From contig JAKJHU010000062.1 of assembly GCA_022316685.1 (NCBI GenBank), forward strand, positions 655,001 through 719,000: DNA of 64,000 nt. The letters are read 5' to 3'. Below, piece after piece: positions 37,497-49,166 of the stretch; within the stretch, counting starts at the first letter, position 1; each line of letters starts with the position of its first letter. Source of the stretch: Progne subis subis. Lineage: Eukaryota; Chordata; Aves; Passeriformes; Hirundinidae. The position numbers and the translations under genes are program-made. Below the pieces are notes generated by a model that was not told the origin of the DNA, did not search any database, and was given only the letters and a program-made list of their open reading frames with translations.

Positions 37497-37616
37497 CTTT
37501 GGGCTGCTGGCCTCAAGCTTTAGCTGCATGAGCTGTGCTAGTGTGTGCTCCCGGATACTACTCAGCTCCGCCTGCTGCCGTCTCAGCTTTATGAGCAGCA
37601 GCGTCAGCTCCTCCGG
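37497..37616 (-). CDS. PLEKHA5: PLEKHA5 exon E8, probable cassette, helical
   Basis: Residues 470-509, 40 codons, phase 0 at both ends. It reads PEELTLLLIKLRRQQAELSS, then IREHTLAQLMQLKLEASSPK. Leu-rich heptads (LTLLLIKL, LAQLMQLKL) suggest that including it adds a short extra coiled-coil helix ahead of the main one. Borders CTCCTTCAG|CCG and AAG|GTCAGC. The exon is GC-rich compared with its introns. Confidence 0.93.
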
Positions 37617-40250
37617 CTGAAGGAGTGCGGCGTGACAAGCCAAAGAGTAGAGAGAAGGTTAATTGGTACCCCAAACAACAGCACAGTAAAACAAGGCACA
37701 CCCTATAAAAGGTTTACGTCTAAAGCAAAGTAAGGCGCGCCTTCCGAGCGCCTTCCGGAGACTCTGGCAGTGATACAACGCAGGAGACGCCCTTTTCCCC
37801 AGTTGGACGCTTCCAAATATAAAATGAAGGGTTAGCTTTTGACTGCTCAAACCAGCAAATGCCATAAAAGTCAAAGATCCTGTATTAAGGACAGAAATAA
37901 TTGGGGATTTGGCAGGACAAAGTCTGTGCAGGCCTCGAAGTTTTCGTGACACGCATGTCAAATTGATGATATTGACTTAAGTCGGGGGGAGGCAATTCCA
38001 GCCTTAGGATGTCGTTATCTGTACATGGGCATGCATTTGAGCCTGGTTAAAGAATCAAAACATGCCCTCAAGAAAATGTAATTTTTAAAATAATTCTCCA
38101 AATGTTATGTTTCGAAACTGAGAGGAAAAAATGATGACAAACTCATGTTAACTGAACTACCTCAGAAACAATCACCTTTTACAAAATAAATCTGCACAAG
38201 CAGTACAAAAGTAATTTTCCATCCCACCTTTCACAGGTCTGAGACCACCAGTAATTTTATTGCTTTAACTTTTATGACTAAGCTGTACAATAAACCCTTA
38301 GGAAGGGATGAAGAATAGTATTTAAGACCCAAGATTATATGTATTATGGAAATAAAGTCCAGCTCAAATGGGTATTTGTCAGGTAATTCCACACAGACCA
38401 GCTTAGGTCAGTTTGGGAAACTCTACCTGAACCATTTCTGGGAACCATTTCTATTAGCAATACATCAAAGAAAACAAATCACTGAACATCAAAGGTATTT
38501 TTGATACATTCCTGTTTGCTTCTGTTTCTTACACTTGTCCAGAAGTCAGCCTTACAAGAGGTGAAATATTCATCCAGCGTTTTGATTTTCTCACAAGCCC
38601 TGTGAGTTAAACAAAGCCCAAACACAAAAACCTCCTAAACACCTTCTTGCTCTCTCCCACAGCCAAAGCAAAGAAGAAAACAGCTCCAGAGAACCACATA
38701 TTAAAACTACTGAAAGTGAATACCCGTTTCTCAGAATAAAGAGGAAAAATCCCTGAGAAGCAGCAAGATACCAACACTTCTGTGAGTTCAGAACAGAGGA
38801 GGCCACAAGAGGGAGCAAGGGATTTCTACATAGCTCCAGTTGGCAAAACCATTTGCTTTTGAGGGAAAACCAACACCAAACCCAAATTGCCTAATGGCAG
38901 TTTTCCCTCTTACAGTTCTCCTTCGAAACCTGGATTTAAAATGCTTAATTTCAGAGAGAAAGTGTAAGACTCTAGGCTGCTATAAAAGGCTTTTTCAAGT
39001 TCTCTCCAAAAACAGGCAACAGTGCTTTCAGTCTGGAAAGTAACATCCATTCAAAGCACAAGAAGTTTTACTTTTAGGAATATGAGAACAAAAAAGCAGC
39101 ATCTTCAAGCAAAAGGAGCAGCGATCCACTTTCTCAAGATCAAAATTCCTTTTGGTACATTTCTGAAAAAGCCCAATTTTAGTGCATTGGGAATAAACTA
39201 TTTGATGGCACTCCAACCCAAAGGGTTTTTCCATAGAGTGTCTAGAGAGGAGTAGGAGTTCTGTTCTAAGAGCTCCTACTCCTCTCTAGACACTCGTAAC
39301 GTTGCTGCGAGTGCTGTGAATTTGATGCAGGTCTTGGGAATCTTGCAATGACCACAACACAAAACTTTACTTAGAGCTACCTCCAGGTCTCCTCCTCTGG
39401 CCCCTGCAAGGTTCTGCTGTGGGCAGGATTTCTGGTTGGTTTCTTGGACCTACTTGTCTCTATGAAGATCAGCCCAGCTCCAAAAGCAGAGCCCAGGAGA
39501 GCTGAGGGGACCATGAACCCCAAGAAATGTCTGGAAGGCTCCAGCTGCCAAAGGCCAACCCACAAAAGTCACTGAAGGTGCCAGAAATCTGTGCTGGGAA
39601 GTGCAGGAAACAGGGCTCGAGGCAGGGGAAGGACTGGCTTGCCACAGTATGATCCAAAAAAAGCCCTCCAAATCATCTGTTTTCTCAATTCATAACTCTC
39701 TCAATCAGTATTTTCAGATGGACAGAGAGATGACAAAAAAGGAGACAAAAACTGGTAAAGAAGTGACATAAATTTAGGGCAATTTTTTGGCTGAGAGTCA
39801 TGTTTCAATTAGGAGAGTGAGCAGTATTCACCAACATCACTTTGATGAAATATCTTCAATGAGAATTTCAGCTCTACCACACTACAGTGTCAGAAAGGAC
39901 ATCATTTTACAAAACATTCTTTTAGTACCTTTTATACTTCCAAAAAAGCTGAACTTTACTTCTAGGTTTTTCTAAATAATTAATGGAGAAATAAGTGTTC
40001 TGTGATGTAGTCTACTCTCTCCCGGGAGTTTCAGCAATGTATCAACAATGCTTAAAAAATAATAAATCTGTATTTCCGAAAGAAAACTTTGACTCAGCAG
40101 CTACACAGAGTACTATTCCCTGATAATTTAAATAAAAGCAACATTTAAAGTAAGCTTTAACTAGAATAAAATTTCGATGTTCCCTCTTCATACTTAATGG
40201 GTTTTTCTTAAAAAAACCCCCCTGATGTACCAAATAAAAATCCAACTCAC
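37617..40250 (-). other. Intron E7-E8
   Basis: 2.63 kb intron. The notable content is the near-perfect inverted repeat at 39236-39295. No exon recognised. Confidence 0.75.
39236..39295. repeat. Perfect 23-bp inverted repeat (hairpin)
   Basis: The arms 39236-39258 and 39273-39295 are exact reverse complements (arm 1 starts GAGTGTCTAGAGAGG, arm 2 ends CCTCTCTAGACACTC). Three more Watson-Crick pairs and one G-U pair extend the stem inward, leaving a 6-base loop at 39263-39268. The transcript would fold into one 27-pair hairpin on either strand. No flanking target-site duplication is obvious. Confidence 0.95.
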
Positions 40251-40334
40251 TGTTTTGCCTTGGAGGTTCTGAGGAGTAACAGGCTGTAAACTCAGACCTG
40301 CTGGCATCGACCTTCTGTCAGGCACAAAGACATG
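40251..40334 (-). CDS. PLEKHA5: PLEKHA5 exon E7
   Basis: Residues 442-469, 28 codons, phase 0. It reads HVFVPDRRSMPAGLSLQPVT, then PQNLQGKT, matching human HVYVPDRRS...PQSLQGKT. The acceptor has a run of 13 T before GTACAG|CAT. The donor is ACA|GTGAGT. Confidence 0.94.
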
Positions 40335-43300
40335 CTGTACAAAAAAAAAAAAATAGCAGAGTATGATCCACAGTTATTTCTTAAAGACTCAAAAACTTTA
40401 AATGCTTAAACAAAAAATCAAGCCACCTTCCCCCTTATGAAAATTTGCTATGGTTTGTGCCAGTCATGCTCCCTGCTGCTCTGTTACCTAGGTCACTCAA
40501 GTAGTCTATCTCTAAATTTTACAAATACCCCAAATTTCATAATTCATTTAATTAACTCCCTCATTATTGTTGCCCTACTAACAGACTGCGTAAACAACAG
40601 TTTTAGCTTTTCACTTATGTTTCTCATCCTTTTTCCTCCTCATGTTTCTCACCCTTTCTTCTCTCCATTTTCCCATCATTTTATGCCCTTTTCCCTCTCC
40701 TTCCTGCCCAGTTCCACCTCACATTTTGAAGTTACATTACATGGTAAAACTCCTCAGGCAGTGTGTTTGGAGACTCCATACTACATTTTTCAATTTCAGC
40801 CATCCCTTCATTTGAACCCATTTTCTGGGCTCAGATTTCTGCCTGCTACTTGCTTTGGAAGTGGTGTGTCATGACTGACCTCCACGGGCAAAGCTTAAAA
40901 TGTTCTTAAGACGTTGGTCTCAGAACTAGCATTCAGGCCTTGCCAAGCACAGCTCTATCTCACATTTACCCATGTCTTGAATTTTGGATCAAACTTGGTT
41001 TGCTGGACAGGGCAGCTTCCTGTTCTCATTGTATCAGCAGTCCAGATCTTCAGAGAAAGCATATCCTGAGTCTGCTCTTCCATTGGTTTTGCAGGGATTG
41101 CCTGAACCAGGAATATGAGCAAGCACAGTCTCATTTAAATCACCTCCTAGAGGTGAGCAGGAATAAAAGGCATATGCTTCCTTTAAACACAAAAATACAC
41201 TTTTTTGTACTTCAGCCAGTGCCAGCGGTGTGGGAAGCAATTATTTTCCTGCTAATACAGTTCAGAAGAAAACTACTACTCTGTGCAAGTAAGGAGGAAG
41301 CAGGGGAGGGTTTGTGACTCAGCACAGGGCCTGAGTCAATTCACTCCTGGGAGCCACTCCGGAATGGAAGAGCTGATGGATGCACCATCCCCAGCCATGG
41401 GCAAGGTCTACCCACAAATCACATTTACTTCTGACAACACACCAAGAGACTGCCACTGCAGTTCTATTTCCAAAGCACAAGCAATATATAAGTGGTAAAC
41501 ATTCCCAGAGTGGATGTTTATTATTTAATAAATGTAGACATTGGCTAAGAACATTGAAAAATATAAAATATTCATAAATATGAAATATGAAATGTTTTGC
41601 AGCAAATTTAAAGGAAGCCTGGAAAACAACAGACAGTTTTGGCACAAAAAGGTCCACAGCCATGGCAAGATACCTTAGCAAAGTACGTCTACAATGATTT
41701 GTGAGAAAAAACATCGAGGACTTACTTCTTTGACCAGTGTTGCAAAGGGAACTCGTATGACAGAGTTCATTTAAGGACAGCTGAACAACAGCAATTTGGG
41801 GAGGTAATCTTTTTCTGTCTTGCTATACTCTCAAAATATTAGGGGCAGATCGCTAGATAAAGTAAATTCTGTGGGTGTAGTGCAGCATTCTTGGGGCTGC
41901 AGACGTAATTTCTATTTCAAGAAAAATAGGGAAGGTCTTGGAGTAGTGAGAAAAGACAACACAGGACAGAAAACTAGCTGACATGAAAAGAAATGAGAAA
42001 GAACATTTTTAAGCTGCAGGGTGACTATTTTGACCATATTTTATGAGGAACACTGTTTTAACTTCTCATGATAGAAGAATATTGGGTAAATTCTAGAACT
42101 TTCTGTTTAGATGGCTATCTATGCAGAAACGCAGCATTGTGTATGACAAATATAGGTTATACAGCCCTGGAAAGAGTATTTATCCCACTTCTTAACTTGG
42201 AATATTGCTTAATGGGCATAAATGGGACTGAGCCCTGTAGAGACAGAGTGGCATTTTCAAATCTCTCTCATAGAGGGGTTTCAGGAGAATTTTGAGAACC
42301 TAAAAATAGAAAGTCAACCATTGAAAGCCACTGCAAAAACTAAGATCTCTATGTAGATGGGATTTAGATGTTCAATTTACCCTACTGATTTCAAATAATC
42401 AGTCTTCTAATTACACACCTCTTAAAGATAGGGATGTTTTTAAGTTAATGGCAAAAGCTGGTTGCGTAACTAATTAAATACACACCAAACAGCATGAAAA
42501 GCTCAAGGGAAACAGGAGGTTTCTATAAAAGGTACTAAACACTATATTAAATACTAGCATAAAGTGTTCAACAAGGGAAAAAAAAACATTAGGAAGCAAA
42601 ACATGGCTGACAGGACAAGTAATACATGCTCTGCAGCACTGACCCAGTGATATTTCTCACATATGTGAGAAGCACTGATTACTTAATTTCCAGAGCAGTT
42701 GAGACATAAAGGATGTCAAAGCAAAATGATTCCTTTGGTGATAGGGATCTAAAAACTTTAAAATCCAACACCTGATAATCAACTCCAAGTTGTTTAAATT
42801 GCTTTAAGTTGTACTTAAAGATTTTTTTTTCTTTGTCCCCTGCATCAGAAAAAAAGACATCCAAGGACAAAGTTTTTAGAAAAATGCTCAGGAGCATTTT
42901 ACATCCAACGGAAGGAGTAATTTTTATTTAATTATTTCCAATCTATTAAAATCCATGGTAACAAAAGCACGCTGGTTGTAGCAGAGTGGCACATATGGCA
43001 CCCGAGTTTACACTTCTTCATGTCTCCCTCTCAGTGGACAAGCACTAAGGTTGTGTGCATCTATACTTATCTTCAGTGGTCTCCCTAATAGCTTGAAACT
43101 TTTAAAAAGGAACAATGCACTTGAACTGCTGTTGGGACCCAAGGAAGACAAGCTTATTGCTGAAGAACTGTAAGAAGCACATGTAATGAAACCTGGGATT
43201 TTGAGTTCTCTTGGTGCTAGAAACAAGTTAGATTTCTGTACATGCATAAGGTATTCTGAATAATTTGCCTATTGACTCCCTCTTATTTTTTTTAGACAAA

Positions 43301-43552
43301 CATATTATCATGGACAGTAATATCAAGACATGTTTTTATCACCTAGTGTTTCAAAAAAATACATTTTTACTACCTTTAGATTTTTCAGCACTTTTTAAAA
43401 ATCAACCCTTTCTCCATAAAAACAGTGACATAACAATCTCCATCACAATAAAATATACTACAGCGCAACGCGCGTCTTCCAGTAAAATCAGATCCATCCT
43501 GCTGGAGAGCCCTGTAAATGAGAGTTTTAACTATTAAATGAAGCACTTTTAC
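40335..43552 (-). other. Intron E6-E7
   Basis: 3.2 kb intron with a pyrimidine-rich stretch near 40620-40725. Open frames here are short or composition-driven. Nothing recognised. Confidence 0.75.
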
Positions 43553-44012
43553 CTTTGTGTGATGTGTCCTGTGCCTGCGGTCGATGGTTACGTCTCCCCT
43601 CTGCACTGGCGACGACACTTCCGATCGGTACGTCCGCTGCGGGGAGTATCCCTGGAAACCAGCGATGGACCCGTGCGAGGGGGACGTGGGGATGGAGTGC
43701 ATGGTCTGATCAGAGATATTGATCATGGTTTTTGGGCTGCTCAGGGTGCTGTGCCTGGTCAGAGTGGTCTGCTTGTTGTAGAACTGGCGCTGCTGCCACT
43801 CGTAGAGCTGCCACATCGTGTCGTCGCGCATGGAGCGCCGCTTGTCCTCGGCGCTCACGGCTCTGTCATACGCCGAGGGAGCGACGCTGCAGAGGCTCTC
43901 TGGACGCGTCTTGCTGTTCCTTGGCAGTGTCCTGTACCCTTCTGGGTACCGGGGCAGCACCTGAGCTCGATGGCTTGGCATGTTCCTCGGTAGCGTCTGG
44001 TAGGAGATTATG
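43553..44012 (-). CDS. PLEKHA5: PLEKHA5 exon E6, conserved linker core
   Basis: Residues 288-441. It reads IISYQTLPRNMPSHR, YRTLPRNSKTRPES, a MRDDTMWQLYEWQQRQF block, TLTRHSTLSSPKT, SIPTSPSHGSIAGFQGYSPQ and RRHRTHHTK. The MWQLYEWQQRQF helix and the HSTLSSPKT and SIPTSPSHGS motifs are hallmarks of PLEKHA5/6/7. Borders TTCTGTTCCAG|CA and AAG|GTAAAA. It is GC-rich with many CpGs, which creates a 151-codon antisense shadow frame. The segment around AEDKRR is shorter than I recall for human. Confidence 0.96.
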
Positions 44013-47000
44013 CTGGAACAGAAGTTTCCTTTCGTTAGCATTGATATTGTGGCAACAGAACGTTGCTTCTTTCTATTCTCAACCCACCACGCGTTGAGTT
44101 TATCCAGCTCTCACCTTCTATAGTGCTTTGAATGCCATTTAAAAAGCGCTCAAGAAAATCAAGGCAACAGCTCAAGGATCAATGATACAGACTGAATGCA
44201 CTGCGGCAGCCAAAAGTGGATCCTTTCTCTCTGATTAGCTTTTGCTGATATTATCCACATTTCATCTTTTTACCAGTTTGCCAGTCTAGGGGCGTCAAGT
44301 TTTGATCAAATCTTGCTACTTGTCTATATGCTGGATAGGTGAAAGTTTTTAAAGCTTTAAAGTTCTACATTGTTTCCATGTTTTCCGTTATTTCAGTTTG
44401 AAATGTTCGCTTTTTCGAAAGTGAAAAAATATCCTGTTCTTTCCCTAAGAAAATCTTGAGCAATTACTACAGACATTAAAAAGAGATTCTTTTAACAGCA
44501 GTCCATGAGAAAACTGCAGTAATTGTCTAAAGAAACGATATTTCTCAATTGTCAAGGACAAGCCATTCCGTATCAGCCATTCAAGTGAAACAAAGAGCAA
44601 TACACGTCTTTGTTTGATAATAATGTTTTATTGCTTTTCAACTCAGATCAGATATGAGTTCAAAGGCTGATTTCTTTAATTTTTTTCCCCATTAAAATTC
44701 TGGAGTTCTACAGTTATTTAGCAACTTTCAGCATTAGTTGAAATACAAAACCTTCTATACCAAGGATTGATGCCTGCCTAAGTATGACAAAGCACTTCTT
44801 GTTCATTTTATTCAGAGGACAAAATCTAGGTCATAAACATTGATTTATTCACCCCTTATCTAAAATGCAAATGAGCACCTCTTAAAACCTTTTGCCACTG
44901 AGCATGCATATGATTGATGCTTGCTTACAGTCAAAACCAGCCTCAAATTGGACCTGATTCAGCCATGAGAGGGCAGCAGCTTCCAGCTACACCCCACACT
45001 AATCCCAACTAAAATCCCTGCACCATGAAGCACCAGAACCTGGAGATGGTTTTGAGTTACTTCAGTGCCACAAAAAAAACATTAAAGAAATTATGCAGAT
45101 CAAATGGCAAGGTAAACTAGCCTTATGCATGTGAGTTCCTTATGGAGTAACTATCAGGGAAATTGATGATGGTAAACCCCACTTTTCACTGAAAATAGTT
45201 AAGCTGAATACTTACAATCACCTGTAACATTTTGAAGATGAAAACTGCTATAAAGAGCTTTATGTACATAATCTGCTACAATTTCTGAAGTTTTTCAAGA
45301 ATTAGGGAAGAGTTATCCTCACTTTGTATTGGACAGCTTTCCATTCTTGCATAGAAATTATAAAAAGGGAAAACGGATTCTAAGTCCTAGTCTTCTGTTG
45401 CCAAGTATGCTTAAATATCTCTAAATTTCTTTAGTAAGATACCATTAATGATAAGGCTTTTGTCTGTCTCCATATTTACAATCAAACAAACAAGATGCTT
45501 TTGAGCTCAATTTCTAACTTTGAAAATAGAATTGTAGCTACACCCCATAACAGCTACAGTATGACCTGACATTTTAATGAATATATTTAGAAGCAAGACA
45601 CACCTCACTCACTGAAGCTCCTCACACATTTTATTAATTAAATGGGCAGTGTAATCCTGTTGGCACCTTTAAACATCCTGAACTTGCAAAAAAGCTGCCT
45701 GAACTTCTCACTGTGCAAGACATCAATTTAAAATCCGCATGCAATTACTTATATTCTAGAACATTTAAAAAGATAACACAATCCATCTTCAATTGGCAAA
45801 CCATGAAAACTCAGTATTAACTAAAAAGCTCAATCACCTCACTATTAAGCCTTGCTTTACGTAACTTGATAAAATCAAAATAGATTCACCAATGTACTGT
45901 TGATACTTGCAAAAGTATCATTCCAGTCAAACCCAAAACCCAACTCCAGACAGAACTGCAGCTTCCAGCTGCCCTGCACACAAGGGAAGACTGCTGCAGT
46001 TGGATCTGAGGTCGCAAAATATTTCTGCATCATTATTAGCTCCTTATAATTGCTCCCATATGAGAGAGTCTTCCACATGTGTTTACAGGCACCTTTAGAG
46101 GTTGTCTCTAGGGCTACTCTTGGGTAGCAAGAGTGGTTCTGATGCCTGAGTTGGGACTATCTGGGAAAACAACTTTGCTGCTGAGCCTTCAGGGGCTCAG
46201 CTCTGCAATGTTACATATATCCTTGGACTGGAACCTCAAAACAGCCCTTCATCCTAATGAGCACAAATACCAGCTGGCCCCAAATACAGAAATTTCACTT
46301 CCACTAAGAAGAAAGAAAAAGTGGCAGAGTGAAGATGGAAATCTAGTGTTTTATTATTTTGGATGAATCTTAGGCAAGGCAGAGAGACAGGCTCACATCA
46401 TGGGTTGGCAGCAACAAAAAACATCACTTAGTACCAAAAAACCCTTCTGTATCTTTTCACATTTGAGAAAGATCACTCAAGCGAACCACTTCTGTGAAGA
46501 ACATTTCTTTTCATAACTGACTTGCGCAAAATTCAATAAAACTGAAACAAAGTGGAATGAGTTTATTTTTTATTTAAACCACATTTATTTTTTGATTTAA
46601 AAGAAGTTTGCCTTCCTTAAGGCAGCAGTTTATTCATGTGGCTTTTGCGAAACTAGATGTCTGGATCCATGGGAACAACAGATAAGGAATTAAAATCTAC
46701 ATTGCTGCTATCCTCATCACATTTTTGGGCAATCAAAATTCTGAGGGGTCAGTTTGTTCCTCTAAAAAAAATTAGCAGCTGTATAGTGAACCTTTTTCAT
46801 TCCACATTGAGGACAGCTAAGAGCTCGTCTTTCCTCTTCTATATAGTCATTCAATTGAACATCTTTGTTAACATTTTAGCATTTGTCCTAACTTTTTGTT
46901 GCAGTCTGACACACCAGAGATACTCAGTTGGGTCCTCCATGATTTCTCTAATACAGATGCACTGGAAAGCAGCTTTGTGAAAAGTCAGCAACTTTTCCCC

Positions 47001-48698
47001 ATAAAGTAAAGACTACTTTTTTCAAAAATTCAAGTTATGAGTTTTACAGGTCTTAATGAGCTTTAGGATCCTCTCAACCCAACCTTAAGCTTCAACATAA
47101 ACCAGAGCTCTTTTCCTACTCTCATTCACCAACTTTGCTTCTACTTAAATTTCTGTCTCCCGCCAGAAACTGGCAACCTGAACAAAAATAAAATTTAAAA
47201 TTTAAATGAAGCCCGATTTAAAAGACTTCACTATATACATTAGACACTTGGATCATTATTCAAGGCTGTTTCCATGCAAAGCAAGAAAAGATAGCTCAAG
47301 GCAAATTCTCCTTCACTTTGCTACTTTTGTGTGGAACTGCATTTGAAAGCATTTATGTTATCAGTGCCACCCTTACTTAGGCAAACAAATGTTCCCTGTA
47401 CTCGAGAATAAAATATTGTTAATTAGTAACATATTGTTAATAGCACTTCCCTCTATTTGATTCCCACAGTGAAATCAGTTTTAGGGTTTTTCTACTTGTT
47501 CACAGCTGAAAAATAGCACAGCTATTCTAATTTCTTCTGTTAGGTTGCAAGTTTTAAAGTCCAATTAAAAAAAATAACTGCATCAAAGAGCCTTCTGAGT
47601 TCTCACTATGCAAGTTTGAATAATAAGATGAATGTCAGGGTGTGCAAATCTCTGTCTGTATTGCAAGTTCAAACTTGATCAAACTACTTATGATGAGCAT
47701 TTCATGAAACAATGCATTAACAATTCCTAATTATATGCAATCAAGGGCTAAATGCAGTGAGGAAATGTTCGACCTTGGCAAATGGAATCCGAGTCCAGGG
47801 AAATTTTTCAAGGTTTTAGAAAAACTGAGAAGCCACCAGCTACATATCTTGAAATTTGTGGGGGAAACACATTTTATGAACTTGGTTTATCTTAAGCTCT
47901 GCTCTGCCATCCATCTGTACACAAAACCCCTAATTTCCAGCTCCTCAAAGTTAACTCCTGTGACAGCATCTCCATACTTCCTATCAAATGAAATATTAAA
48001 AACCTTATACATTTTCCTGCTAGAGCTGCTTGTCTGTAAGGCAGCCTGGAAGCAAAGTCCCTATACTTCTGTCAGACAGAGAAATCGCTATTGGCGTGGC
48101 ATTCAATATTGTCAATCATTCAGACATCATTTTAAAGCTTCATGAATAAGCACTAGAGCTCAATATTATAACTGGGTGATAGCTAATTTCATGAGAAGAG
48201 AAGCTTTAAGCACCAAGTTAAATTTCTGTGTCTTACTTTTAGATAAATCTTATCTCTCTCTTAATTTAAAGCTGGTTTAAAGTTTAAAAGCTCCTGGGAA
48301 CGTTTTTTAAAGAATCCCAAACAAAATATTATTACAAGAATTTGTGAATAAAAAATGCAGAAGAGAAGGCAATTTCAAGCATAGATTTTAGGAGTAAAAA
48401 GAAATTTTATGATTGATGACACCTCTTCTCTGCTAGGACAGGGGAAAAAAAGGGTTTATGGCCATTTTTATTTATAGAGTTATTAATATATTTTGTTTTA
48501 TTAATAACCATTCAAATGCTATTAAAAGAAACTTTCAGACATCTGTTCTGAGAAGACATCCAGGCATTTCTCACAGGGAGCAATGAAGAATGTAATTACA
48601 CAATATAGATCAAGATCTAAAGAAACGAACCAAACTCTAAGTATTATTTACTAAAAAGCCTAAAAAAAAATTTAAAAAAAAAATCATACAGTACTTAC
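44013..48698 (-). other. Intron E5-E6
   Basis: 4.7 kb AT-rich intron. No repeat family, exon or RNA gene recognised. Confidence 0.75.
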
Positions 48699-49166
48699 CC
48701 CCTTGTTTCCTCCTCCTGTCCTTTCCCCCTCTGTATTTTAATCCACTGCTCCAGCTGCAGCATGGAGTTGGTTCTCTGCATCACCCGCTCGGACTCCGCG
48801 TGCGCCTGCACCGCGTTGTGATGGGCGCCATCGCCAGGGTCCGCCAGCACAACGCCCACGGATTTATTCTCAGATCCATTCAAATGCACGGGCCTGAAGT
48901 GTCCACCTGGAATGGTGCTTATGGGCAAAGTCCTGTACTCGGATCCCAAAGGGTTTAGCTTCACGCTGTTAATTTTTGTTAATGGCTTATCTTGCCCGAC
49001 TTTCTGGAATCCGTATTTTTCGGCTTCCAAAGCTTTCTTCTCCTCGTTTTTGTTCGCTTCTTTGTTCTTCTGGTTATTTTGTGCCTCTGGCTTAATTAGC
49101 ACCCGATGGTTCGAAATATTATTTGCCTCTCGAGGTGATGTATTTTCAATAGCGAATTTCTCTATT
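48699..49166 (-). CDS. PLEKHA5: PLEKHA5 exon E5, post-PH linker
   Basis: Residues 132-287. It opens RIEKFAIENTSPREANNISN, continues HRVLIKPEAQNNQKNKEANK and ALEAEKYGFQKVGQDKPLT, and ends QRTNSMLQLEQWIKIQRGKG then EEETRG. The RTNSM.QLEQWIK motif is strongly conserved in the family. The middle (around GGHFRP...ADPGDGAHH) diverges from human and is CpG-rich. Borders TCCCTTCCAG|AAT and GGG|GTAAGT are strong. Confidence 0.95.

Noticed and set aside
40437..40874. 145-codon plus-strand frame rich in Phe, Ser and Leu
   Set aside because: It lies in a pyrimidine-rich intron stretch. Composition explains it, and there is no splice context or recognisable domain.
43538..43993. 151-codon frame on the plus strand
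   Set aside because: It is the antisense shadow of the GC-rich PLEKHA5 exon E6, whose sense frame matches a known family.
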